A stretch of DNA of 64,000 nt from Haemonchus contortus (lineage: Eukaryota > Nematoda > Chromadorea > Rhabditida > Trichostrongylidae): assembly GCA_000469685.2 (NCBI GenBank), contig LS997567.1, positions 1,336,302 through 1,400,301 on the forward strand, in the 5' to 3' direction. The translations under genes and the position numbers were made by a program. Under the pieces are notes generated by a model that was not told where the DNA came from, did not search any database, and saw only the letters and a list, made by a program, of their open reading frames with translations. This document shows positions 51,036 through 63,200 of this stretch, piece after piece (the first letter of the stretch is position 1; every line of letters begins with the position of its first letter).

Positions 51036-53191
51036 TGAGGGGTTTGAGAGCTCCCTTACTGTATATACTCAGAATGTAGTTACAACTTACGAGGATCATT
51101 TAATGCTATAGGAGGAACCCATTACCAAGAGATAATCCCAGAAGTACAGATCTCTCACATGGCGTTGACCGGCTTCCATTACCAGGGATGGTCCCATCGA
51201 TTTGCGGACCCCTTTATATGAGCACCGGTCATATGTTGTAACTTGGCACCTTCTCAACATTTCTGTTTAAGATGTCAATTGCTTACTGTTTACAGCGTGG
51301 TATAAAGTAATAAATCTAAATATAGCAGGCGTCCCTTCTGATGGCTTAGCCCACACAAGCTCCTGCTTACCTATAGCTCGATCAGAAGGAATATTGACGG
51401 GCATGAGGCAATACCAGAATTTTGAAAGCAAGTAACAAATAGTGAATGACATAGAAGCGTAATTGGTAACCGAAAACTTGCCCCAAGTTGTGGTTAAGGC
51501 TGATTATTATGGCTACGGCACTGCTCAGGACCCTCAAGCAGGTGTTATTCATAATTAGTCAAACTACAAAGACTTTGTTTTACTTCTACTCTCTTATTTA
51601 TCCCGTAACCTAATAGTATTGCGTCTCCTTCCATGGTACTACTGTTTTCAGCGAAAGAAATCGTCAGCAAGAAAAGGTAGTATCAAACTCATGCCTAGCA
51701 CTATGCCATGAAAATGGTCAAGCGGTCGCGTCGCGAATTCGCGTTAGAGCGCATTACCATGCGCAACCAGCTGCTTGTCTATGAAGTTCGATGATTGATT
51801 ATTATAGAACCTACAACGCTGCTACATTCTCCAACCGTTTTCTGTTTATGTAAGGCAGCCGCAACGTACTTCTTTTTAATAAAATTCAGGGACAAATCCT
51901 AGGAGTGGACTCCGGGAAGCTAAAGTGGGCATACTGGCTCATTTCAGAACTTTGCTCTCTGTTTTGGCTTTCTTGCACACGATCCTCATGATAGAGCGTT
52001 AGAGAGCCATTCCCTGATCGATCTGGGTCAGGAAATCTGACTAGTTTTTGGGAAAATGTAAAGGGTTACCAGTTATTTCTTTTTGGTAAGTTAATTGTGA
52101 AGAAAAATCGTTTAAATGATAAAACCTCGAGTATTGTAGGTCGATACATCAGGAACGATCTTCGTGTTTGAGGAGAAGCTTGCCAGACAAGATCCGGTAT
52201 ACATCCTTTTTACCCTCTGTTGAGGCACTGCACCCACTGATGAGGTCAGTTGTGGCCAACGAGTTACGGTGATGGAACCCTAAATTGTTCAATGGAATTT
52301 TATGAGCGAATCAATGACTCAAAGAATCAGGTGAGACTGACAAGTCATGCGATTTTGCGATGACCGTTGGATCAGGGCCGGGGTACTGAATCCTTCAGGA
52401 TGCCACACGAGCATCAGGACAGCCGTCAGATTATGGTCAGACTTCTCCACGAACGATCCGAATGGAAGGAATGGTATGCCTCGAGCGAGAACGATCCTCT
52501 TGACCACTATGACTCGCCACAGGGACGAATTGAGACATTTTTGGCGCACGTTTAAGGAAATCGATGATCAACGGGACGATAGATTATACACGTGGACTTT
52601 CGCGGCAGCTGGTAGAACTATGAGTAGAACTGATAACACAAACTGACATGGTCTTTCCTCTGAGTATCGCGTCTTTTCATGAAATCTTCTGATTGTTTTG
52701 GTAACCATAGCACTTAACACGAACCCGGGTGCAGTTTTTGTTTGTTTTTTGTTTTGTATTTTTCAAGATCAGTTAAACACCGCCATTATGTTTGGTTGAC
52801 GCAGTAAAGTACAGCCACTTGTTGTTAGACAAATATTGTTAACATTGTACGACCACCCATAACAATGACCCATTATCTCCTACTGTTTAAGTCGCATATG
52901 GTATCATTGAATATTGGTCTTGGCCTCATGATCATGCTCATACTCTGGCTCAACCTTGTTTCCAGGTGACCTGGAGGCGCAGCAGATGTCCCAACAACTT
53001 CCTCTCTGTTGGTTTCGCCAGTGTTGATCAGACTATACTCTAGTCTACTCATTGATCGTGTTATCAACCTGATTACCCTGTCATTTCGGCCTTTTTCTCC
53101 GTCATGACATGATTTTTTTACTTATTTCATCGTCCTTTTTTTATAAGTTGCTTCTTTTTTTACTTTATATCTCTTAATTTATAACTAGGTA
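51036..53191. other. Unique sequence between the array and the isomerase gene
   Basis: No supported gene. A plus ORF at 52347-52646 (99 codons, Arg/Thr-rich) overlaps another open frame and has no motif. The last few dozen bases are pyrimidine-rich and end ATAACTAG just before the isomerase ATG, which may be a trans-splice acceptor. Confidence 0.4.
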
Positions 53192-56100
53192 ATGACCAAC
53201 CATATATTGACCGAGAAGGTTGGGAATGTGTTTTGGATCCGTTTCAATCGAGCTGACAAGTACAATGCTATCACTTCCGAGGTGAGAATAGATTTCTAAA
53301 TCGATAGATTTGTTGTAAACCTGTAATGGCTCCCAATTGGTGTTTTCAAAGGAAATAAAAATTAATTTGAATCTTCTCTAAAATTCCTTCGGAAGCTCAA
53401 ACTAATTACATCAGAATAGCTCGGGAATACCCCATTCCTTATGAATGTCGTTCTTCACTTTTCCTGAAGTTGTGTTCTTCTGAAACGTAATGCGATGGCT
53501 TGTTTCAAAGCTCGGAGATAGGTAGGAATTCTAAACGTTACAGTTTGCACGAGGATGGCTAATTGTTCTATCTTGTCCTGAACTCTTTGTAATTGATATT
53601 AGTAAGGATTGAAATTACTAAAAGGGGCTCCCTTAACTTACTGCGTCACCGGTCGCTACCTCTGCCGGCTACCGAAAGAAAGGCTACTTTGGATCAAAAA
53701 TTTCTGTTTAGAGAACGCTAATATGGATTATAGACATGCTCCTATGTGGTTCATAAAATACAGTTTGAAAAAATGAGATTGTTGAATCGTTGTGTTGTAA
53801 AGGACCCTTTTAACTGCAACAGAGTCGATCACTGTACGTTCATTGACATCATTTCGAGATGTACCGCGCTTTGATAGCTGCATTCGATGAGGCTGACAAC
53901 GATGATGAAGTTTCCGTTACTGTTCTTACAGGTAAGCGTTACTTTGAAGTGAAGTTTTCATTGAGATACTTGATTTGCTCTGCAATTAAGGCTCTGGAGC
54001 GTTTTATTGCGCTGGCAGCGACTTCTCAGCCACGGAACTACAGAACTCTGGGTTTCTAAGTTTGAGTATTATTTCTAGTAAATCGAAGGTTTCCGATCTT
54101 CCCTAGGAGGTCCGAGAAGGGAACAAAGTTGGAGAAAGCTCAATCTTTTAAAAATACCCCTTCAAAGAGTTTCCATTCAGTTGGCCGAGTGACAGCGGCA
54201 CAGTGGCGCCGTATAAGCTATGGACAGATCGACTGATTCTCCACTCGAAGGTAACTACAGCCGAGAAAGTCTTGAGCAAGGCCTCTGTTTTATTTCATTT
54301 TTTAAAACTCTTTTATGTTATCGATCTATCCTCCTATATGAAATCGGACCTAAAGACAGGGTTCCGGTTTATATGGGCGTGATCTGTGCGATGTAACCAA
54401 CCTCACACTTTCGATGATTTCGAACTTTTACTTTTCGGAAGTTTTCTCCTTTCGAGCACCATGCACCTTTTCGAATCCGTTGCTTTCCTACAGGAGTTCA
54501 TTACCGGCTTAGCTGTGCCTTTGCGTATAATCTGGAAACAAAACGTCGTTTTTGAGCTGTATTAATGCATATTTCCAGCCGAAAACTTTCAGCTCCTGGT
54601 TGCCCTCGTCAACGGGCCCGCAATTGGAATTGCATGTTCGACATTGGGGCTTTGTGATGTTGTGCTGGCTTCTGATAAGGTCGGCAAAATTTTAGTAGTT
54701 ACAATTTAGTTACTATCAATTATTGACAATCATATTTCGTTAGAAGACTTTATTTTTCGTAAAACTATGATTTTGTGGATACAGTGCGTTTCATAATTAT
54801 AAGGTCACCCCAGATTTTTGCGATTCCGGAGAAAGCAGCCAGAATGGAATTTTTTGGCAAACACTGGTAGATTCCTCGTCACAATGTACCTCCGTACTCA
54901 AATTTTGGTCGCAATATCCTTCACCTCAAATTTTTTATGAATTTTTCAAAGATAGTGTCGGCTTTTGCACCGTTTCATAATTATAAGGTCACCCTGAGGA
55001 AGTAAATGATTTATCAGTGTTAATGGCATATGTACAACAGTTAATAATCTATAGCTTCTCCTTGTTCAGGAGCAACATCAAAGAGCCTGTGTGGCATACT
55101 AGAAACTAGGTTTCGAAGATGTTCCTCATCGGTTCTCTCCATGCTTCGATAAGTGCTCGCTTCAGCTCTTCTTTGCCCTGGAACTGACGGTTATTCGCAT
55201 AAACCTGTCTGAATATTATGTCCCAGATATGTTCCATCGGATTGAAATCGTGACTGCAGGCTGGCCATGGCAGGACGCTTATTTATTGGCATTGCAGCCA
55301 CTCATCCGCTGCACAGCTCACATGAATGGAAGAGCTTTCTTGTTGCAAGACATAGTTGAGGTGACGGCGATGGCATAGAAAAGGTACTAGATGATGCTCC
55401 AAGAGTTTCTGGTAATCCTTGAAATCCATACTGCAGCTCACGACAACACGACATCATTGCAGAACGCACCCCGCACCATAGGCTTCCTCCACCGAAACTG
55501 CGACGGCTGAAGTAGACTGGTTCCTTCCTCAAGTCGCGTTGGTACCGCTTGTTTCCGTCAGATTGAATTTCTTTTCATCCGAAAAGACGACCTGAGTAGG
55601 AATTATTCAGCTCTATGGTGAGATTTCGATGCAGATCTACCTTTGCCCAATCTCTCCCTATGTTCATCTTTGCAAATCCGAGTCGAGCCTCTTTGTGACG
55701 ATCGGTGATTCGTTGCACCTTCTCCATTGCTTGCCTGGTGATGTTCTCGCATCTTCTCACTGCTCTCCAGACTGTAATTTTCGGCACAGAGGGATTCAAT
55801 TTCGATCGGATCTGGTTCAAGGAGGACGTACTGTTGGAAACAGTCCTCAGAATTTTCCGCTCGTCACGGGTAGTAATCTTTCATGGGTGTCCACAGTCGG
55901 TGTTATATCTAACGACATGAGGACTCTCTAGAAATCTCCGAATGGACCAAGGGGATCTCTCTATTTGCCTGGAAATGGCTCGAGTACGGAGCCCACCTTC
56001 ATGATGAGCCTTCTTATCAGAGGAAAGCAGATGACCACAAGCCATGTTGACAGCCAGGTTTAGAAATGCCTTTGCTACACATGCTTACCTTTACAAGTAT

Positions 56101-59100
56101 CTTCAAACACGAAATTTCCTCTCTTTCGTTACTAATAGTTCACTTTCTCAGGGTGACCTTATAATTATGAAACGGTGCAAAAACCGATAAACTGTTCTAA
56201 AAAAGTTCAGAAGAATGCAGCAGCGGCTAAGAAACGGATACCTAGGTTATTCGTGCTGGGGAATCTGTTCATGATGCTAGAAAAAATCCTCAATGAATAC
56301 TTTTTTTGAAAGTGCAAAAATTGAGGGTGACCTTATAATTATGAAACGCACTGTATAAACGTTGTTAGGTGTTGAAAATGATCTCTTTCTCTCTGAATAG
56401 TAGTAACTGCTAAACCCAATACTAGGAACTTGGGTATTATTTTACCTTGGCGGGTAAACGATCTAACAATAGCGCTTTCGAGCGCCTAGCTACCCACCTA
56501 AAGTTTAATTTAGCCTAGCCATCTGTCTAAATCCAGTCATTTGCTCAAATTCGTTCCCCATTTTTCGACTAGGCGACTTCTCCTTTGTGATAAACAGGTC
56601 ATGACTTGAAATATCAGTCCGTGGAAGGGAAGATAAATTGGCTTCAGCTGATTCTAATACGATAGGAGCGTAATGAAGCCTCTCTCTCAACTTGAATCGT
56701 AGCGCTCGATGAACCCTGAGTTCACTATTCACTAGTCGAGATGTGACAACCTTCACAGTGAACGATAATCTGAGGATAACGAGATAAGATAAGAGATCAC
56801 CGCTCTGTAGTCCTCAAATTCGTGTAAAAGGATAAAGGTAGAGCTTTGGCCCTGAGAAATCCCGTCTCTGTAAAGCGCTCATATTCACAATCCCATTGCC
56901 TATGTCGCCTCGTAACTTGGCCAACTGATGTAGAAGTAAGTATTTTGATCTTTCAGACAAGCCTGTTCCGGGACCTTAATTGACACTGAAAGAATAGAAG
57001 GCTTGATGATTGGCCGGGATTCTTGGGAACTTTCGGACTTTCGTATTTTCTCAACACAGGGAGGACTATCTTCTTGACGCACTGGAGTTTTATTGACATA
57101 ATTTCAATCGAATCCCCCTAAATCTGCATTTGATATTTGTAAAATATTTTTCGAATCCGTGTTCAAACCACTATATAGTGTGACATTATGCCCATAGTGT
57201 TAATTTAAGGCGTACTTTTATTGCCCATTCACCACGTTGGGATTGAATCCAGAAGGTTGCAGCAGTTACACGTTCGTCCAGCTTATGGGACATATCAAGG
57301 TCTGTTTTCACATAATCTATATTGCCAAACATTCTCTTTATTGGGCTAAGTACTACGACAGCTCGCAATTGCAGGCAAAGCTTTGAAACTCTCCCACCCC
57401 TCCCACCCGGCTCGCCCCATTCCTCCGCCCCTCGCGGCGGTATGTCTGCAGCCAGCTTTGTGGCGTCTGTTCCTACATTGAAGTCTCACATCGAAGAGAT
57501 GGAAGCATGCTTGACTTGTTAGTTGAATAACTTGTTCCAAACCAGATAGTTAGCAGAATGAGTTCTGTAGTTGAAATTATACTCGCAGCTCTATTCAAGC
57601 CCAGTCAGGCTGCTGTAGGGATTCCAAGGCGGTTTTCTTTGAGCTTTCGATACTTTCGAGAGCCCCGGTAATTGATTAGGATTTTGGCATCAATGGGAGC
57701 TGAGCGAAGTTAAGGGATCGGCTAAGAAATCAGAAACTATGGGCCATGAGGAGGGTGCAGAGATTGAGGATTGGCTCCGGCGAAATCGATGGACCATAGC
57801 ATTGACGGTAGATCAGCATGGTGAATAGATTAACGATGATCACGACAAGAGCCATATCGGCATTTTCCACACGAGTTCTGCTTTTATTTAGAGCTCTAGA
57901 TACTGGTAATAAATATACGGAGCTCATTACTGGCTTACCTATACAGTAGCATATGAATGAAAATAGGTTTGGACTAAAAAAACTGAAATGAGTAAGTGGT
58001 AACTTCTTTATAGTCTAGGGGAAGGTTGCATGCTTGGACATTTACACGTCGAAATAGTTTTTGAATATGTAATCCTTCACTGTGTACGGGGCATCATCTG
58101 GGTATAAGAACAGGGCGTCACCTCTTAGACTCCTGATTCGGACTGAAACGGAGAATTTTAATTGAGGTCATGCAGCTTATGGGGCAAACAACTAAGTAAA
58201 GGTGCATCATTTTTAATTATTTCAAATATTTGTTTTAGAGGCTGACTAGTTTTGTTTCAAAGTGCTTAGTATTTGTAGAACAGGTTTGTATCTTATGGCC
58301 AATGTAAACTGAACATAAATTTCTCTTTTTTTGAATAATAGTTTTCCTCAGAAATACACGCTTACGTAGTTGCCAATCCAACACAAGCATGGCAACTGAA
58401 AGGGCAACACCACTGCAATGAGTTCCCGTCTGGACCATCCCCTAAGACTCTCCCCCTATGGGCTTGTTCCTAGCACTCTGCAACGGTTGGGTTATCGTAT
58501 AATACGATTCGTCTCGGTACTCCAGTAATGAGAAGTGTATTAGGGGCAAGCTATGCTGGGACTTAGATTTGGTAGCATTTATTTACACTGTAAACTACTT
58601 TATGCGGTAATTTATGGTGCCGAAGTTTTTGAACGAGAATTTCTTTGAGGCTGCTCGATTGATACTACTGTCGGAGAAGCTGTCGGCTAAAGAAGCATGT
58701 GAGGCAGGCCTTATATCTCAGGTATTTTCCTCGTTCATGCTACATTTTTACTATTCTTCTATAGGTAACTGTAAGAAGTGGGAGTTGATGTATGCCATCG
58801 TTTTCTCCCTAATGCTGATTCCCCGCCTTCTCAGGGTTCGCTGTTCTTGTTAGCTGCCCCATTTTGTTCTATCTACAGCATCTCCTGCTGTCACCGGGGT
58901 CTTTCTAGATCATCTCTAGACATCTCTTCTTTGTAAGTCCTCGTGGTCGCTTACCTTGTGCTCCGAACTTGATTCCTTTTATTGATGGGTGATCCGTTGT
59001 CCTCCTCAGTACGAGCCTGTACCTTCGTAAGCGTCGCTCTCTTACCTTCAGCTGAACAGGGGCTCCTTGCATGACTGTCCAAACGTCTTCGTCTCTTATC

Positions 59101-60240
59101 CGTCCGGTAGTGTCCAACCGCAAGCTCATTTTTCATTTTTGTGGAAGGGAAATTGGCTCTGATGATTCCTGCCCCCTTCCCCCCCCCCTCCTCCTCTCCC
59201 ACACGCGGCCGCAAAGCATCGTGAGCCTCACCACTGACCACTGTCCGGTATATCTTCCCCTTGAGCACCTTGAACACCTACAGAACAGGAACCGATGTGC
59301 CGTATAACTTCTTCTCCATAATGTTTCAATTCGTCGTCTATAGCAACTTTCCAGTAGGAAATTTTATCTTTAAATGGACCAGAACGTTTTCCAACATTCG
59401 TCAGAAAACCCGAAGCGAATGAGCATGACCCATTGATCCTGGCCAGGCTAGGCAGGTAAGGTTTTTCTGTAAACTAATGCATTCCCTCTTTTTAGGTGTT
59501 CCCTCACGAAAGTTTTTCGAAAGAAGCTGAAAGGATCGTGGATCAATACAGTAAACTGGCGAGACAGGTTCATCATTTCTTTTTGCCATCAGTTAATTGG
59601 CTTTCCGGTTTTCAAATTCAACCCACTTCCATTTGTAAGTATCGCCATATCTGGTGCTTGGCTCAATGCCAACTAGTCTCAAAGACAGGTAAAATCTACT
59701 AGGCTCTAAGGGGTGCAGTGATTCTTTGAAAAATCAATGGGCCAATAAGCTTAGCAATTAAAACTAAAAAGACTGTTTCAGAGCCTTCTTGTATCGAAAC
59801 AATTACTAAGACCGGAATCTCTTGTCGACAAACTCCTAACAGTAAATCGAAAGGAGTGCGAGGTAAGAAACGGACGTGATTGTGTTGGTAGGATAAAAAA
59901 GTATTTCCTAGTATTAGAGAGTTAATCGTAACGCCGGAATTATTTCTTGATCATTAATTACTGGAGATTTTTCTTTTGCCCATCATTGACTAGAATTTTT
60001 GAAAATTCCTTAGTCGATATTTATCCGGATCATTTCATGTAAAAACAGCTCAGAAAAAAGGGCTGCTTTACTATACCAGTCTGACTAACTGGTTTGCATG
60101 AATGGATTTCTTTCACTTTTGTCAAAATGTGAGCTGTAATGAAGTATGTGAAAGTTCATGTCTTGCAGGTTCTTATGGAGCAATTCCGTTGTGATGAGAC
60201 CTTGGAAAGAATGATGTCGAAGTTCTCATCCAAAATATAA
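53192..60240 (+). CDS. Peroxisomal enoyl-CoA delta-isomerase/hydratase-like protein
   Basis: Crotonase-fold enzyme of fatty-acid beta-oxidation, expected to shift 3-enoyl-CoA double bonds. Firm exons are 53192-53281, 53859-53931, 53991-54051, 54494-54524, 54579-54679, 58626-58721, 59496-59567, 59782-59862 and 60169-60240. An exon at 54107-54179 is tentative. Family marks are FNRADKYNAIT, the first oxyanion-hole region GAFYCAGSDFS, the second LVALVNGPAIGIA, LCDVVLASDK, and KLSAKEACEAGLISQVFP. The C-terminus FSSKI is a PTS1-like peroxisomal signal. The segment normally between ASDK and KLSAKEAC (TPF..LGL.PEGCSS in relatives) carries the catalytic Glu in peroxisomal isomerases. It was not found in the intron at 54680-58625, which holds a Tc1-like insertion. 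The exon is either cryptic or lost, so activity is uncertain. There is no acyl-CoA-binding domain at the N-terminus. Confidence 0.88.
54782..56353 (-). mobile_element. Tc1/mariner element with double terminal repeats (IR/DR)
   Basis: The ends CAGTGCGTTTCATAATTATA and complement are perfect for about 30 bp and similar for about 40. They are flanked by TA at 54780-54781 and 56354-56355, the Tc1 target duplication. A second copy of the motif lies inside each end (TTTGCACCGTTTCATAATTA at about 54965 and its complement at about 56151-56186), spaced about 175-185 bp from the outer one. This is the inverted-repeat/direct-repeat layout known from Sleeping Beauty-type elements. It sits in a large intron of the isomerase gene, in opposite orientation. 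Confidence 0.92.
55085..56046 (-). pseudogene. Tc1-family transposase, inactivated
   Basis: Reading leftwards from the ATG at 56046, an N-terminal helix-turn-helix part (GLRTRAISRQIERSPWSIRR) is followed by a premature stop after CGHP. Then, in another frame, come NPSVPKITVWRAVRR and GFAKMNIGRDWAKV. Next is FSDEKKFNL with the first catalytic Asp, then GGGSLWCG with a frameshift, then MDFKDYQKLLEHH. The second Asp block reads VLQQESSSIHVS instead of QQDNAP-like, so that Asp is lost. Finally NPMEHIWDIIFRQVYANNRQ carries the third acidic residue. Several frameshifts and a missing DDE residue make it inactive. Confidence 0.9.
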
Positions 60241-60278
60241 ATACTTGCAACTTTTCTTCTACATTCTTTAAAATGTTG

Positions 60279-60284
60279 AATAAA
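60279..60284 (+). terminator. Poly(A) signal of the isomerase gene
   Basis: AATAAA, about 40 bp after the TAA stop, in an AT-rich 3' UTR. Confidence 0.75.
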
Positions 60285-60299
60285 TTTTACTGTTCTCTC

Positions 60300-63200
60300 C
60301 AAGCTCTGGAAGGGGGTATGACGTGATAACCTAGTTATAGCTTACTTTGTCACATGCCAAACCTTTTTAATCTGGTCTTACTTGCACTCACTACTATTAC
60401 ATTTTTACATGTTCTTTGTAAGATATCAACTTTGAATGTCTGTTCTTAGCAACCAGGTAGCCTCGTTCACCGCCTGTGCATGAATCCTGATTTCAGTTAA
60501 TAATTCGCCAGCCATTTTTACGTTCATGTACATTTGTGAATGTTACTGTTGTACAGTAAGAATAAAAACTGATTATGGCTCAATTCTATCGAAAATGTGG
60601 GATATCGATCCTAAGTGTATCTCGAGGAATTTTACGAATTGGTGGAGAGGAGGTGTTGGCGAAACTCCAAAGCCCCACCTCCTTTCTCTCACTATCTTTC
60701 TAATTCGGAGGGTGGGGAGGGAATATAACGCATAACTTTTAGATAGTAGGCTGTATCGTTAGTTGAGGATGAGTAGTATGTAGCTGGACACTGGTAACAG
60801 AGTTTACTTCAAGGTAATGTTGTCGTTAGAGGGCTCACATTCAATGACCTTCAGAAACTCGATAAAATGTTCTCATTGAAAAGAACTGCATGAATTTGCT
60901 TGGAGATATAAAGAAATGCGTGGTGTTAACAGGAAGAGGACATTGGAGTAGTACTCAGTATTTCGGGCAGTAAATATTTATGAGCACAGAAGCAAGGAAT
61001 GATATAAAGGAAGAGGATGAGCTGACTTTGAGAAGGGGACTTTATACCTCATTATTTGATGAAAATAGTGGTCATACAGCATAGTTGCCGCCCTCGGCCA
61101 ATGATCTCTAGAAATAATGAGAGACACCTTCCTGGGGTGTTTCCGACATGTTCGTCATTGAGAGCGTTTAACTGCCCAATCTTTCCATCTCACTGGACAA
61201 CAACATACCCCTTAATTCCATTTCTTACACTCCACGAGCTCAGCTTCTTTCGTTTCTATGCCATGGATTTTCTTTCTCTTGACAAAATAATTTCTGAAGC
61301 ATACTGACAATTATTCAGAAAAGAACTCCTCTTGAAAGCAAGAGGGGGCGGGAGTTGCTTGCCTCTACGGTTTCTCTTATTCGTCGGAGACTGCTTCGAA
61401 GGTTCGGAGAGAACGGCCGACCGAGTTTTTCGAAATGTGATTGAAAGATTTATGGAGATTTCTGAAAAACAAGTGTCCCCCAATTTCTTCTAATCCATAG
61501 ACCAAGAAAAAATTATATTTGCGCTGCAACCATCCTATCCCTCCACTCTTTTCATTACTTTCTGAGTACGATAGGTCTGTGAAAGGTCCTCTCAATGGTA
61601 GGAACATTGACAAAAACCTGTTCCGGTTGTGGTCCACATGTTCATCTCTGTCTAGGATACGAATTCTCCGACAGATCGGAGTTGGCTTACACAACTGATA
61701 CTGAAAAGTAAATGTTTTGAACTGTAAATTATCCATTATTCATCCTATTCATGCGCAGCTCCTATTCTCTTTGATATTAAGTTGTTAGGAAAGTATCTCC
61801 CAAATTCTTCATAGTAGTAAAGATTAGTGCCAGAATTTTGTGGAGGGCTCCATAGAAATATTATAAAAGGTTAGTACTTACTTGTATGAGCATAAAATAT
61901 CTGGAGATTTCATGATGTCGCGACTGGCTCAGCAAAGCGAGGGCCATTTTCGACCTTTTTGTTTCAGGCAGAGGAGTGGGATGAGGTTTGCCACATACCC
62001 TTAGAAGTGGTGTCAAAGTCAAATGCTTGACCCACGCTTCAGTGGATTTCAGCAGCGGAGTGGCCGGGTACGATCTTTTAAAGAGGTATGGGTTCAATAT
62101 GGGTAAACAATTAGGCCATTATATGTTTAAACAAGCAAGGGCGGGGTAGTCGGATATGTTATGGGTAGTCTAGAAGTCCCACGGAAATTTCCAAAAAATC
62201 CTGTAAGAAATCTGGACTATTCTAGATTTTCGGCAAATTTTCCCTACCCACCCAAGCAGAAATCGACTAAGGCATAAAAAAGGCATTAGCCACCAACGAA
62301 CTGCTTTATCCTCTTATTTTTGAAGACTTCAGATTTGACTTCCTACCTGTATATTAATGGGACAGTGGCTAAAAGATAGAAGAAGAGGTTACTGGATCGG
62401 TCTACAGACGAAATATTTATTTTCTGCCCTGGGCCATTGGAGGGATTTCAGCGCCCCCTGAAAGTGTGATACAGTATCCCCTTAATGCCGCATCACCCAC
62501 CCCATGGGCTTCACCTAGGGTAACTTTTTGTTGCGTTGTTTATGTGATGGGTGTTTGGAGGCGTTTGAGATTGTCTCCAGGTAACTGCGTAGCACATTCA
62601 CGGGACTATGAAATCCGTCTCGTCCCTGTGCCTCCCGACACGAGACAGGCTGCGCAATCCTTTTTGAAGTGTAAATCATTGTTCAATAATAAGTCGAATT
62701 TTAAAGTCAACGATGATAAATTCATGGAAGTTGAAACTTCAACTGTCATGAAAAAAGCAATACAATAACGAACAAAGGAACAAAAGACAATGTGCAATGT
62801 GCACGAGATCAATACTCAACCGGGAGAGTTACTAGTAAACTGTGAAAGATGATCTAGTAAATTAAGCTCAAATAAATCTACACGCACTACTTATTTGCTA
62901 CAGTACCACCAAACTGCAGCATAACAGACATCTGTACAATATTTGGTGCTGACACAGTAAGGAATGTGAGAGCACAAAAATTCACGGTTCCCTTAAGAAT
63001 ATATTTAGTGAGATTATAAATACTTGGTGAAACAAGAGAAAATAGTTTGGGCACATCCATGTCCTCTAAAGCTTCTACCTAAATGAAAGAAGACCGAAAA
63101 ATACGTGATCATCTGCTTTTTCCCGAAGGCAGTACCATTTCGATCAGTAAAGGGCAGAGCAAACGGCCCTTTACAGTTTATCGATTGAAATGGTGCTGCC

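Noticed and set aside
58441..58530. SPYGLVPSTLQR-like translation as the missing isomerase exon
   Set aside because: It lacks the spacing and the Glu of the TPF..LGL.PEGCSS motif and has no matching splice phase.
61377..61736. Minus-strand ORF of 119 codons
   Set aside because: Longest ORF of the right flank, but no recognisable motif, no splice support and several competing frames.
62466..62768. Plus-strand ORF of 100 codons
   Set aside because: No family signal and partly antisense-open; treated as chance.
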